Numbered from the stretch's first letter, positions 1 through 11,564 are shown. The stretch: DNA of 64,000 nt from Humulus lupulus (GCF_963169125.1 NC_084798.1:196907481-196971480), one strand, 5' to 3'. Notes: generated by a model not told the origin, from the letters alone. Made by a program: numbers and translations.

Positions 1-1064
1 AGCAAACAAGCTTGATGCATTCTTCTTTGAGGTGGTTTTCTTTTGAGGAGCTATCAGATTGCCTAATGAGCAGAATGACCTAGTTAGTAGGAGACCTAAG
101 AGGATTTAAGGTCTATGACGCGAGGATATGAAGGGGGGAATGGTTTACTTTTGTTATACGAGCTGAGGTTAGCCTCAGCCCCATTGTGTGATGCCACGCG
201 ATACCCTAAGTTACGCGCCTCGATTTTGTAACAGACCCCTGATATTTAGGGATCTGTGTGCCAAATTGGCAGACCACTACTTACCTTGGGAGGCAATTTA
301 GTACAAAACCACCCAAGAAACGTAACCTCTAAGCTATCTGGTTTGAAACCTAAAAACCCTCCGTCTCCTTTATCCCGAATGGGTATTCTCTAAATTAATT
401 CACCATTAAAATTACCCAGATTTACCCAGAAATTTCCCATTTTTATGAATGTCTTATTTCTAGAGCTATTTTTTGGATTCACCCGTTGAACCTAAGTCAA
501 AACCTATTCCCTAAAATCATTTAGAAATATTCTAACAATGACTACAGTGAAGATTGTGGTGAAGACAAAAGTCCATAAAAAAAACTCTTAAAACCAAAGA
601 ATGAGATACTTACAGTGTGTTCTTCGACGGTGATGTGTAGACTTTGTGAAGGGAAGTTCTTGGAAAACTTCTGAGAGACTGGGTGCGGTGAACGATTTTT
701 GGGGATTTCTGGAAAAGAAGAGAGGTTCGAAAGTGCAGAAGAGGAAAATTTTTAAATGAAAGGTGGTGAAGTCTGAAACTTGGCCATCCCTTTTATACGT
801 AAATTGTGTAGATTGATCTGGGCCATCCAGTTGAGTTAGTTCAAGATCCAAGGGCCAAGGTTAAATAAACAAAACGGCAGCAAAAAGGTGACAAGACAAT
901 TATTGCAGTCCTCGAAACCCAAACAGACGCTAATTTCAGTACACCACGTGTCTAGTACTCGAGTAGTGGGCAGGCATGGTTTTGTGTAACAGAAGTCTAA
1001 AAGCCCCTACTGTGTAGGTCAGAAAATGACGACGTCATACACGAGCAGGAGCTTGGGGGGAAAA
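1..1064 (+). mobile_element. 3' internal region of a truncated LTR retrotransposon (left part outside window)
   Basis: This stretch lies immediately upstream of an LTR that starts at 1065 and ends in a G-rich polypurine tract (GGAGCTTGGGGGGAAAA, 1048-1064), the usual 3' junction of a plus-strand LTR retrotransposon. No gag or pol domain could be recognised in any frame, so this is the noncoding or antisense-coding region between pol and the 3' LTR. A minus-strand promoter-like block lies within it (see 580-800). The rest of the element lies left of the window. Family is inferred only from architecture: a long noncoding 3' region with an inward-facing promoter resembles the TAT-lineage element at 10273-23640. 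Confidence 0.6.
580..800 (-). promoter_or_regulatory. Minus-strand TATA promoter and leader inside the retrotransposon 3' region
   Basis: Read on the minus strand, a TATA box (TATAAAAGGG, about 786-795) is followed by a pyrimidine-rich leader typical of plant 5' UTRs, an 87-codon open frame (588-851, probably fortuitous in part) and a good splice donor (CTGTAAGTATC, about 608-618). It lies about 270 bp inside the 3' LTR and points away from it into the element. That is the same place and direction as the promoter of the antisense gene in the TAT element at 10273-23640. The downstream coding sequence would run off the window and I could not recognise it. Confidence 0.45.
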
Positions 1065-1784
1065 TGTTGTACCCTAATTTTAGCCCGAGTTCATTCACTC
1101 AGCTCGGGTACAACTGGCAAATAAATATACGGAGAAATACCCAAAGGAATGATATCTACTTTATCCACGTAGACAACTCCAGTTTCATGTAGACACGTGT
1201 GGTATTAGGTGTCCTGGGTTTAACTCGAGCTACAGACATGAAGGTTGTGAAGCGCGAGCTCATAATATTCAAACGGCAATCGAAGTACAAGCTTGGAAGA
1301 GATATTCAACTCGTGGTAATTTAAATATATTGCACATCCGCGGATCCCCAGAGACTCGAGTCCTCTTATACGTTTATTTATGACCAGACTGTCATATTTA
1401 ATGTCCCAAATATTAGGAAAACATTTACTGTATGATCAAATCATATCCCATTATAAATGGGAAATATATATATTAAATGTAATAAATATTTATATGTGTG
1501 ATTGACTCACACGGTTACCCAAACATGTCTATGGAATTCCCTTATAAATACTGGGGATGTAGGATAGGGAACGGGACTATTATTTTGTAATACTGAAACT
1601 CTGCCAAAATAGAGAGAAAAACAGCAATAATATAGACTCGTAAACTAGGTGGATTTTAACAACTGAACTACGTAAATGATTTGTGTTCTTGTGAATTCAT
1701 TTCATTTTTCATTATGGTTTATTACTAAGCATTAATCTACAATTTTATTTCTTAATACAATGTTGGCGAAAAACCGCATCAACA
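1065..1784 (+). mobile_element. 3' LTR of truncated LTR retrotransposon
   Basis: The LTR begins TGTTGTACCC directly after a polypurine tract and ends GCATCAACA, with the TGTTG/CAACA inverted termini expected of an LTR. A plus-strand TATA box (CTTATAAATACTGG, about 1542-1555) separates U3 from R/U5 and fixes the orientation as plus. Only one copy is visible, so it cannot be dated and its TSD cannot be checked; the bases after it are ATTGT. Confidence 0.8.
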
Positions 1785-2766
1785 ATTGTATATTTGACCC
1801 GAAGAATAAAATTGTTCTCAAATTTCCAAATTACAGTTTTACCCTTGTATCAACTCTTACCTTGATATAGTGTTGATAAAGCAACCCTGGGGACCTATGA
1901 TCTATAATATCAAGCTCCAATAAATATTAGATTATTAATCAAAGCTCTTTGATTTAATAATCATATTAATCCTCTATTAATGGTTCATAATTAAAAGGGA
2001 ATAAAATTACCATTTTACCCTTTTAACTATATCTTGTTCCTAGTGTACCATTAACTTTACCTGCGAAGGTTGTGTCACAACAAGTTTGTGACATGAGCGT
2101 TCATAACCTTTTCATTTCGAAAATTCAACCCAATAGAGAACCATTATTCAATCTATAAGAAGGTATAGATTCCATATCTGTTAAACTGTGTCCCCAGCCA
2201 TATATATCATTGAGTCCCCGAAATAATTGTTTTTAGCCTGATCATTCTGACAAACCTTAACGAATAAATCAAATGATCAGATGACATATATAGGAGTTTA
2301 TAGTAACCTCAGGATTAAGATCATCGTGTATATGATCATCGTTTGTTGTGTTTGATTAATACTATGAAACGGTGTTTAAACAGGTATTAACAAATCACAT
2401 CTGGTCTATTCTATATATCACTATATATAAAGTACGTTCACTAAAGTGTCTTACTACACTAGTGATCCGGATCTAGGTCACTTGTATTCATAATACTAGC
2501 GAACCGTACTAGCAGTAGTTAATCTAAAGATTCTATAACTTTATTTTACTGCGAATTGTTTCAAGTTTATTATCTTAATCTCGATCCTCTCATACCATTA
2601 TGAGATTAAGACGACATAGATAAACTATGAAATTTTCTGATATTTACTTAATATTATCAACATAATATCGGACATAGTCTATATATATATAATAATTCAA
2701 ATCAATTATTTATTTCATTTAAAATATTTCTCAGCTACAATTGCTTTAAGGGCATTATTCCCAACA
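1785..2766 (-). mobile_element. Copia-type LTR fragment
   Basis: The stretch ends in GGGCATTATTCCCAACA, matching in position and form the end of the Copia LTR at 30523-32367 (GGGCATAAAACCCCAACA). An internal block about 100 bp from the start (tract with GGGGACCTATGATC... and CAAGCTCCAATAA) also has a counterpart near 31355-31395 of that LTR. The start of the LTR is missing: it abuts the other LTR at 1784, so the element at 1-1784 probably inserted into it. By analogy the parent element was in minus orientation. No coding sequence is present. Confidence 0.55.
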
Positions 2767-3060
2767 AATAGAGGCTATGACTCTTATACTGTTGGTAGCC
2801 TTTTACACTGGTAGAGTATCCTCCAACATAACTGCTAATTACCTGGTACCAACTTACTCAATGTCGGCTTTCACACATCAGTATAGGTAGCTCTTTTCCA
2901 TAATGGAGCCTAAAGAAGAAACTGGATTAAGGAATGCTCATACTAAATTGACATAATAATTTGATCAAATATAAATTGGAGGGTCTACAACTTTTTCAAA
3001 TATAGTTTTTATTCCTCACAAGGTATAAAACTTATAAAGTTCATTCTTCGAAAATTGAAA
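2767..3060. other. Short unassigned spacer
   Basis: About 290 bp between the Copia LTR fragment and the Copia pol remnant. It could be the degraded 3' untranslated part of the remnant at 3061-3994. No open frame, repeat or terminal motif was seen. Confidence 0.3.
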
Positions 3061-3994
3061 AAAAATATGGTCAACAAATTTCTTCCAAACAGGACAAGAT
3101 ATTTACACAATCATGTATGCAAGACAAGGCAATCAATTATTGACAATTTCAAAGAAAACAAACCACCAAGGATTTTCTGAGGGAATCAAATCTAACCGTG
3201 TCTAATGCTTTAGTAAAAATATCTGCAATTTGTTTGTTAGTCTCAACATATTATAAAATCAGAGTTTTATTTTCAACAAGTTCCCTGATAAAATGCTGAC
3301 GAATGTCAATATGTTTGGTGCGAGAGTGATGAAAATGATTTTGGAGATATTAATAGCACTTGTATTATCACAAAAAATGGTTAAAGTTTTTAGATCAAAC
3401 CCATAATCAGCTAACATTTGTTTCATCCACAAAAGTTGAGTACAACAGCTCCCAGCAACTATGTACTCATCCTCGGCGGTTGACAGGGAGATGGAGTTTT
3501 ATTTTTTTACTATGCAAGGAAACTAAATTGTTTCCTAAATAAAAACAACCACCACTTGTACTATTGTGGTCATCAGTGTTTCCTGCCCAATCTGCATCAC
3601 TATAGCACACAAGGTTAGAGTTTGTTTCTTTGGAGTACCAAATGCCTAATTCAAGAGTATTATTGATATAACGAATAATTTTTTTTACAGCAGTCACATG
3701 AGACTCCATAGGGTTCCCTTGGAAGCAAGCACACACTCCAACATTGTAACTGATGTATGAGCGACTAACAGTTAAGCATAGAAGACTCCCAATCATACTC
3801 CTGTAAAGAGTGAGATCGACTTTTGTCCCATTCTCATCTTTAGATAGTTTGGCAGTGGTTCTCATGGGAGTTTTAGCAGGTTTGGATGCGACAAGCCCAA
3901 TTCTCTTCACCAAATTCTTGGTATACTTGCTTTGTGAAATGAAAATTCCCTCACCGGACTGCTTAACTTAGATCCCCAAGAAAAAATTGAGCTC
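3061..3994 (-). pseudogene. pol: Ty1/Copia RT-RNase H remnant
   Basis: On the minus strand this encodes the end of a Copia reverse transcriptase and RNase H. The open part (3467-3913) contains SKYTKNLVKRIGL just upstream in frame, then a MIGSLL-type block, the CYSDADWAGN motif with a D of RNase H, and STSGG. Beyond the frame break the downstream RNase H can still be read: IFCDNTSAINISK (about 3345-3385) and a HIDIRQHFIRE block (about 3285-3320). Stops and frameshifts are scattered throughout, including one right after NFFLGI. Everything upstream (gag, protease, integrase, most of RT) is missing; the coding is joined directly to the primer-binding site and LTR at 3989-4003. It is a dead fragment. 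Confidence 0.8.
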
Positions 3995-4003
3995 TGATAC
4001 GAA
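3989..4003 (-). other. Remnant primer-binding site (initiator-Met tRNA type)
   Basis: Minus strand reads CGTATCAGAGCTC next to an LTR end. The canonical plant Copia site complementary to initiator tRNA-Met starts TGGTATCAGAGC, so 10-11 positions agree. GAGCTC also serves as the codons Glu-Leu of the adjoining RT fragment (SELNFFLG), which suggests the two were joined by a microhomology deletion. Confidence 0.5.
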
Positions 4004-4004
4004 T

Positions 4005-4950
4005 TGAAATTATTTTTTTTGGACTTACCAAATTAATTAAACCAGGTTAATTAATGAAGGTGCAGAATGGTAATTAAATGTTGAAACAGATTTCAGATCT
4101 GTCGGGATAGAATAAGAACTTGTCACGACAGAAACTGAACACAATAAAAAGACATTGCAAAAACAATAAAGAACACAATGAATTTTTACAAGGTTCAGAA
4201 ACCATTTCGGATAACCTACTCCTTGGGGCCACACCCAGAGAATAGAACCAATTAATAAAGAATCACAAGTACAAAAATATTGACTTAAACAAAACAATAC
4301 TCCCTCTTGAGATTTGTCGCAACTTTGTTGAACTTCTCTTCACTAATTTGATTTTGATTGAACGTTGAACCACAAAAACACGTGAATACAATGATCTTGA
4401 ATACAAACTATGAACCCTCACAAATATTATAATTCACTCACAAAACTATGCACCCAAGAGTTCGCTTTTTCTCGAGACACTAGAAGCCTATTTATAGAGA
4501 TCATTTCGTGCTCAGAAAGGCTGAGAAAGAATCTCCAATAAAAGCAAGAATATTTGAAGATATTCTTGATTAATGAAGATTTGCCAATTTAGTTGATTCT
4601 GATCCGACAGACACGAATTTTGCAGGGACAGCTAACACCTGAGTCATATCAAATTTCTCAAGATAGACATAGCAATTAATTTCTCAAAGATTGTATTTCA
4701 TGTAGTTAATTATCTTGGAAAGCACGAAAATCAATATAAAATATTCCATAAATAAATTCGAATAAGCACATAATATTTTCTTTATAAAACAAAGATACAA
4801 ATTCATTTTATAAACATATTATGAAAATATCAAACTAAATAAGAAATTATTCGCAAACCTTACCAATTAATCCAATGTATTAATTCTGAAAATCACAATA
4901 AAAAAGGAATTTAAAATTATCTTTTAAATAAAAATATATCTCTATGAAAT
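4005..4950 (-). mobile_element. Degenerate Copia LTR (minus orientation), outer end uncertain
   Basis: The LTR begins at 4005 (TGAAATT on plus, i.e. ...AATTTCA at its 3' end on minus), adjacent to the PBS remnant. A minus-strand TATA box (CTATAAATAGGC, about 4488-4499) lies in the expected place. The far end could not be fixed because no TG terminus or TSD was found; 4950 is where recognisable unique sequence gives way to A/T runs. Confidence 0.5.
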
Positions 4951-6223
4951 TTTCTATTATAAAATACATCATTAATCTACGTCCTAACCAATTATTGAAA
5001 CGATTTTATATCTCTACTCTTGTGCACAAATCAATATTGCAAGTTAAGTTATATAAATATATATACTAGATACAAGCAACGTGTAATATGCACGTTTGCT
5101 TAATTTTATTTATAGAATTTATTAATTATTTTTATTAAATATATATTAATCTCATATAAATTTCAAATAAATATTATATTTTAATTAAATAATTTATTTA
5201 TTTTTGTTTAAGTTTATGTTTGTTCTAGTTTTTGAATTTAGGAGAGACAACAAGAGATTATATATTATATGTTTAATGTAATATTAAATATTATACGTGG
5301 ATTTTAAATTGAAGTTTCTTGCTAATTTTGTTTAAAAAAGACAATTTGTTACTAATTCACAATATATTATATTATATGTTTAATATGATATTATTCTAAT
5401 AAGTGAGTTTAAGTTTAATTAAATTTTATTTAAGTTATAAAACATATGATTTTATTATTTTTAAATAATTATTATTATAAAATATCTCAAAAATATCATA
5501 TTTTAATTTTTTAATTATTTATTTTATTTAATTTAAATTCAAATATTTATAAACTACTATTAATAATAAGAATATTTTGTTAAATATAAAAATATTCCGT
5601 TAAAATTAACATTAAAAAATAAAAAACGGTTAAAATCAAAATTTTGCTTAATGTATACACTTATTACATATAATATATATTTATATATATATATATTACA
5701 TCCGCGTTCGTGTATAGTAAATATATTAATAAATCAATCATTATTTTATTGCATTTCATTCTAAGAATATTAATTATCATGATTCAGTGAATACTTCAAA
5801 GTCAACCAATTCTAAAAGTAAAAGATATATCTAATCATTTCATTTTGGACAATACAACGATGACAAGTGAGCTGGTTAAAAGAAAAAACATTATGGAACT
5901 ATTTTATATGAATAATTTTAAATTACATAGGTCAAATCTGACATATGAGTATTTGGTATTTATCATCAAATCCTTTTTCATTTATTTACCTTGATACGTG
6001 TGAACAATAATATATTCATATATAAGAAAAATAATAGTTAGATTGAATAAATGAAAGGGTGATACTTGTCCGCGTAGTTACTAAAATACCCACATAAAGA
6101 TGTTGGATGGACAATAACTTAATTATATATTGTACAAATAATTATAATATGGGTAAGAGATATAATTGAAATTAGTGATAAATTAGTGGTGCAGCCCTAC
6201 ATTTAAGTATTTTATAATATGAA
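4951..6223. other. AT-rich intergenic DNA, possible decayed repeat at about 5060-5720
   Basis: No gene. Mostly A/T homopolymers and TATA runs. A block at about 5066-5100 (ACGTGTAATATGCACGT, an imperfect palindrome) and a block at about 5700-5715 resemble edges of a common plant nonautonomous repeat, but no TIR, TSD or LTR could be confirmed. Confidence 0.3.
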
Positions 6224-6232
6224 AAGATAATT
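6224..6232 (+). repeat. Left 9-bp TSD of the Mutator-like element
   Basis: AAGATAATT, repeated exactly at 7880-7888. Nine base pairs is the duplication length typical of Mutator superfamily insertions. Confidence 0.85.
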
Positions 6233-7879
6233 GAATAAATATGATTTTTTTTCTCCCGAACTTTTTACGTTGTTAAAAATTCTATCTGAACTATGCATGT
6301 TGTCATGTGTATAATTCAATTAAAAACTAATAAAAAATAAAAAATAAAGTATTTTTAAAAATAATTTAAAATTTATATATTTTTACTTCTTTTTTTCTTT
6401 TTTTATTTAAATATTAAAGAAATTAAAAATCATATTACAATATTAAATTTAATAGTATTTTATTTGAACTATTTTGCTTAAGTTTTATTTGCATGAACAA
6501 TAAATTTTTTGTTTGACAGATTATGTTTCAACTTTTTTTCTTAAAGATGGTGAATTTTAAAAATTAAACAAATTAAGAAAATAGCGTTTTATGAATTAGA
6601 GTAGAAAAGTATGATTATAATAAAATTGTAGATTGTAAATTAATAAATATTGTATAATATTATGACCCCGACTACTAAGTGTGGGCATCCGATCTGATCC
6701 AACATTTTTGTACTAATCTAATCCAATTAAATATTGTATTTTGAAAATCATCATCAAATCCAAACCAATTAAGAATGAAAATCCAATCCAATTAGTAATT
6801 GGATTGGTTCGGTTTTTTAATTGGATTTCAAGTTGTAACCTGATTTGTTTTCTGAAACTAAGTTGGAGCTTGATTTTTAATATTAACTTAAAAAATATAC
6901 AAAAATATCACTTAAAAAATAAACAATACCACTCATTTATGTTCAAACTACATAAAGTTATCAATCTTACAAGTTTAATCCAACTAAAAGCTTGAATTAG
7001 TATTGAAAATGAGAGAGAATAAGGAGAATAAATGCATATTTTTTGTGTTTTCTCTTCTAATTAGGTATGGAAGTGTATATGGAAGACTAATAGTTAGCCA
7101 ATAATAATGTATTAAAAGAATTATAAATATTTTTGTAATATATTTAAATAAATATAAATAATTAAATATTTTTTAATATATATTATATGCAATTGGAATA
7201 GATCGGTTTTTAATTGGATTTTGACAGTATCATCCACCATCCAATCCAATCCAATTATAATCGGATATCCAATTTTTTGTAATTGGATTGGTTCGGTGTA
7301 ATTTGATTGGTTTGAATGTTTCCCACCCCTACCAGCCACCACTACCCAATAATTTACAATTTTCTTTCATCTTTTTTCTTTGAGGAATATCATTTTTCTA
7401 CTAGCCACGCCATCCTTTTCTACTCCAATTCATACAACATTATTTTTTTACCTTTTTCTTTTTTTAAATGAAGCATAATGAATAAACACAAGAAATTTAT
7501 TGTACATGCAAATAAAACTAAAGCAAAATAGTTCAAATAAAATACTACTAAAGTCACTATTGTATATGATTTTTTTTTAAAATTTTAATATTTAAATGAA
7601 AAGGGAAAAAGAAGTAAAAAATATATATAAATTTTATAACTTTTTCAATTTTTTTTTTAACTTTCTTAATTGAATTATAGTGGTGTTACTGCACGTTAGT
7701 GTCACATCAGTGTCCAAACTGCCAAATCATCCTTCTGTTAGTCACGTCATCCGAAAACTAACAGAAGTCTCATAATTTGGTAACGTGTATAGTTTGAAAG
7801 AAATTTTTAACAATGTGAAAATTTTGGGAGGTACAAGTTGCACATAGTAATAGTTCGGGGGGAAAAATCATATTTACTC
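6233..7879. mobile_element. Nonautonomous Mutator-like element with long TIRs
   Basis: The ends are inverted copies: GAATAAATATGATTTTT on the left and GAGTAAATATGATTTTT read inward from the right, both followed by C-rich CCCGAACT. Homology between the arms continues far inward: the left arm to about 6530 and the right arm to about 7475, the right arm carrying extra sequence. A perfect 9-bp TSD (AAGATAATT) flanks it. It has no transposase frame, so it would have depended on an autonomous element. Its centre holds an hAT-type MITE (6676-7331), so this element is older than that one. Confidence 0.88.
6676..7331. mobile_element. hAT-type MITE nested in the Mutator-like element
   Basis: Left end TAAGTGTGGGCATCCGA, right end (read inward) TAGGGGTGGGAAACATTC: the short TAGGGGTG-type termini common in plant hAT MITEs. 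Flanking 8-mers CCGACTAC (6668-6675) and CCAGCCAC (7332-7339) match at only 5 of 8 positions, so the TSD is decayed or the ends are slightly off. The interior repeats ATTGGATT/AATCCAAT words on both strands. No coding sequence. Confidence 0.65.
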
Positions 7880-7888
7880 AAGATAATT
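7880..7888 (+). repeat. Right 9-bp TSD of the Mutator-like element
   Basis: AAGATAATT, identical to 6224-6232. Confidence 0.85.
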
Positions 7889-8019
7889 TAATAGGATGCT
7901 AAATTCGTTCAATGCTAAAAAAAAAAATATAAAGATCATTAATAATAGTTTTTAAAAAAAAACAATTTACGTCTTAACATGTTAATATGCATTAAAGCAT
8001 AACACCCAATGCTATAATA

Positions 8020-8401
8020 AAGCATAAATATCCCTTAAGTTTTTTTTTTTTTGTATTTGGCAATTTAACTCCTAAGAAAAAAAATCTATTAATCAAGTCA
8101 ATGAGTTTAAAAAACAGTAGCAATCAAGTTTTTTTAGTTAATTTTATTACCAAAATTCTTAGTTTTTTTAGAGATAATTTTGATTTTTTAAAAATATTAT
8201 ACACCTTCAAATATATTTATACATGATACTGTATAGAAAAATCTTTAAAAAGTAATTTGAAAACTAATAGTATGTAAAAAAAAAAAATACTATTTAGGAA
8301 TGACTAAGAGATATTATACACCTCAATGACTTGATTGCTGTTTTTTTTTTCTTAGTGACTAAATTGCCAAACAAGGTGAAACTTAGGGGGCATGTATGCT
8401 A
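8020..8401. mobile_element. Small foldback MITE
   Basis: About 85 bp at the left (8020-8110: AGCATAAATATCCCTTAAG, then TTTGGCAATTTAAC, a poly-A run and AATCAAGTCAATGAG) are repeated inverted at the right (8320-8401: AGCATACATGCCCCCTAAG, TTTGGCAATTTAGT, poly-A, AATCAAGTCATTGAG when read inward). No clear TSD was found, so the superfamily is undecided. The centre is AT-rich and noncoding. Confidence 0.7.
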
Positions 8402-8962
8402 AAATTCTTAATTTTTATGCCAAATTTAGGAATATATGGTTTAATGTATATGTAACGTATTATTATATATTGCATTTACTATTTCCCCGGAATTAATTTC
8501 ACCAGTCCAAGAAATGGTAATCTGTGTGTTTATATATATTGAGTTTGCTATTTTTAACTGTAAAACTAAGAACAATGCTACTAATGATTGAGACACACTC
8601 TTTATACACATTATTTATGCATATAATGATATGTCAATATTATCAAGATAAATCACATGGTCTTACTCTTAATAAATTGTTAAAAAAATTGGTATATCAT
8701 TGTATGCACAAATAATATGTAAAAAGAGTATGTGTCTAGTATCACTCCAATTTATATTACCACGATTGCTACTCTTCTCAAATTTTAATTTTTTTTCTTC
8801 TAATATTCATTTTATTTTGATTTATTTTTTAAAAAAAGAAAACAATTCCCCTAAAATTTTGACAACATAGCATTGTGTTAATTGTGTCAACCCAGTTTCA
8901 CAATTTATTATTGTATAAAATGTCAAAGTCTCAATACTAAGCTGAATTGTTGTATTATAATC
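8402..8962. other. AT-rich intergenic DNA without recognisable features
   Basis: No gene, repeat or element end recognised. The 63-codon open frame at 8524-8715 has no recognisable content and is likely chance. Confidence 0.3.
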
Positions 8963-8966
8963 TAGG

Positions 8967-9400
8967 ATTCGATTCATAAACATATAGTTACACTTTGTTG
9001 ATAATTATGAAAAATAAATAATAGGAAAGAAGAGAGTTGTAATCTTTTTAATTATTTGGAGAAATAATAGAGAGCTAGATTGATATAACATTTTAAATAA
9101 ATTATAATGAGAGTTTAAATTCTTATGTTATTTTTAATATACTTTTTAGAAAAGTTATAAGTTAATTTTTGAGAAAGCTATACAATAAAGTTGTTAGGTA
9201 AACAGACAGAAAATAACTTATTATAGAATTAATTTATGCAGAAACTAAAACTAAAATGCAAAACTAGTACAATCCAAAATAAAATTAATTATTTCACTTA
9301 TCATCTCCTTCCCAATTTTTTTTTTTTTCAAATTAGAGATTTTTTTTTAGTTAAAAGAAAAGTATGAGTCTTTTAATTTAAATTATTTTTGAATATTTGT
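8967..9400 (+). repeat. Tandem duplication, copy A (intact)
   Basis: Begins GATTCGATTCATAAACATA and runs through GAGAGCTAGATTGATATAAC and TTATCATCTCCTTCCCAA to about 9400. The same sequence with scattered changes restarts at 9485 (copy B), after an 83-bp spacer. Copy A shows the unoccupied state of the two insertion sites in copy B, which supports the boundaries given for the elements there. Confidence 0.8.
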
Positions 9401-9484
9401 GGCGAAGTATTCAAATTAAGTCAAAAATTATACTTAAGTACTCAATTATTTTTTTCTTAACGGAAAAAATATGTTCTGTCATTG

Positions 9485-9601
9485 ATTCGACTCATAAACA
9501 TATAGTTACACTTTGTTGATAATTATGAGAAATAAATAATAGGAAAGATGAGAGTTGTAATCTTTTTAATTATTTGGGAAAAAAAATAGAGAGCTAGATT
9601 G
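9485..9601 (+). repeat. Tandem duplication, copy B, first piece
   Basis: Matches copy A from 8967 (GATTCGACTCATAAACATA). It is interrupted after GCTAGATTG by the hAT MITE at 9602; the copy continues at 10138-10272 and, after the 13.4-kb TAT element, at 23641 to about 23831. Confidence 0.8.
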
Positions 9602-10137
9602 TAGGACTGAGTATAAAATCCGAAAAACCGAAAAAATAGTATACACCGACTTTTCGAACACCGAAAAAACCGAAACCGATTAAATCGAACACCGAAAAAA
9701 CCGCCAATGGCGCAAACCGCCACTGTTTGGTCGGTTTGAAAAAATTTTCCGGGCCGACCGGCGAAACCGAAACCGACCGAACAATATAATATATAATAAT
9801 ATAATATTATATAATTATTAATTATTAAATAAAAATAAAAATAAATATGAAATTATGTTCTATATATTTATGTTTTAAAAATGCACAAAAATGGATTCTA
9901 ACAATCCAAAAATTTTAGTTTTTTAACTAAAACTTTCAAAAAAAAAATTAATTTAAAAAAAATAAGAAATTCGGTTTGGTCAGTTTAACCGACCAAACCG
10001 CGATCCAAAACGGTCGGTTTTTTTCTTTTAACTGGTTTGGTCGGTCGGTTTTTGGATTGCACCAATCTGGACCGAAAACCGAATTCTGGATTTTATGTTA
10101 TGAAAAAACCGCTCAAACCGACCGATGCTCACCCCTA
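9602..10137. mobile_element. hAT-type MITE with perfect 8-bp TSD
   Basis: Left end TAGGACTGAGTAT and right end (inward) TAGGGGTGAGCAT, flanked by CTAGATTG at 9594-9601 and 10138-10145. An 8-bp TSD and TAGGGGTGAGCA-type ends are typical of hAT MITEs. The interior is full of CCGAAAAACC/GGTTTGGTCGGT words, largely complementary between halves. Copy A of the surrounding duplication shows the empty site. No coding capacity. Confidence 0.9.
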
Positions 10138-10272
10138 CTAGATTGATGTAACATTTTAAATAAATTATAATGAGAGTATAAATTCTTATGGCCCTTTTAG
10201 TATAATTTTTAGAAAAGCTAAAAGTTGATTTTTGAAAAAACTCTACAATAAAGTTATTTGGTAAGCAAATAA

Positions 10273-11243
10273 TGTTTACCGAGTTTTTCGGAAACTTTAA
10301 TAATAGAAGATTAGAGAGCTTAGAAGAAAGGGTTTGAGGAGTAAACACAAGGTTTTTACGTGGTTGGGGCGTTAATGAGCCTTAGTCTACGAGACAGTTG
10401 TATTAGAGCTTAAAGAACCTTTGACAATGGAGTTTTCTACAAGTTTGAGCAGAGTAACTGCTTACAATCAAAATCTCGGGTTTTTCTCCTCAGTGCACCA
10501 TTATTCGTATTTATAGGCACAGGAGTGCATTGGGCTTGGGCCAGGCTGACCCGGGCCCAATAAGGGCGTAAATACCATTAGCTTCTCTGATGGAAGCCTA
10601 ATACAAAGGATTAAAATATGAAACGTACAATAATCAAAGCCCATTGGGCCAAACCAAACAATATCTTATTCTAAGACATGCAACAAACTGGAGTTTCAGT
10701 CTAAGTACTCTGGGCTACGAGGAAGATTTGGGGGACAAGATCGGTCAGAGTAGTGGCGGTGCAGGTTCGAACCAACGGCGTACATTCCTGAGGCAGCCTC
10801 TTTTGCAGGTTAAGCGTGGGGAGAACCCCCACGCTTCATGGGACGATGTCAGTATCCTGGACACTTTATCTCACCAAACTCGGACAACCGACCCGGGTTC
10901 GTTTACCAATGTCCCCCTCCGTTCACCAAGGTCCCGAACCATTTACCAGGATTCGGGTCTATCCACAGGGATCCCGGCTCCCATCTTGGTTTTGGGAGCC
11001 GCGACCTTCTCTGCCACGCGTCGGGGGACGTTGGGGGGAGCGGTCCCGGGTTCATACCACCTGCCCCAGCGGCGGTGGTCCCGGTCCGCCCTCCCGTACG
11101 CCCTTTGGGCCTTGCCTAGATTTGGGCTGCCAACATCCGTTTTCCTCTCGTCAAATGGGCCCGATCTGGGCCTTAACTCTAAATCGGGCAGCCCACGGGC
11201 TTAAAGTGTGGATCTGGACATCCGGAAAGAAACGGGGATAACA
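10273..11243 (-). repeat. 3' LTR of TAT element
   Basis: Homologous over its length to 22650-23640. Minus-strand TATA box at about 10507-10518 (CTATAAATACGAATA). The right-hand copy carries an extra short duplication of a TTTACCAGGATCT-containing segment (about 23318-23352) lacking here. The plus-strand open frames at 10644-11432 lie in GC-rich U3 and are not genes. Confidence 0.92.
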
Positions 11244-11260
11244 ATTACCCCCCAAGCCTT
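11244..11260 (-). other. Polypurine tract of TAT element
   Basis: Minus strand reads AAGGCTTGGGGGGTAAT directly before the 3' LTR, the expected priming site for plus-strand DNA. Confidence 0.75.
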
Positions 11261-11564
11261 CATCTGGGCTCACGCGGTGGAGGCTTGTCTCCCTCCCGGA
11301 CCATCTCGGCACTTCCCAGTTCGTTTCCAAGGCGACGGGTCCGCAGGTGAGGGGCACTGCGTGCTGAACAATCATGGAATTAAAACCTACGAGTATTCCC
11401 ATTATTACCTTTGCGACAAGGAGGATCGTTGAATCGGGGCAGCGCGGATCATGCCTTGGGGGGTACCGTGATGCAGTGCTCGAGTAGATCCATTAATGTC
11501 CCTGCACGATCCAAGACCGTCCGATAGGGGGGATCGCGCCTAACCGTTAGATCAAAACAGCCTT

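Noticed and set aside
6741..7342. Open frames of 84 (plus) and 73 (minus) codons
   Set aside because: They fall within the hAT MITE and repeat its ATTGGATT words; not coding.
10644..11432. Overlapping plus-strand open frames up to 186 codons
   Set aside because: They lie in the GC-rich U3 of the TAT LTR, recur in the other LTR with broken frames, and contain no motif.
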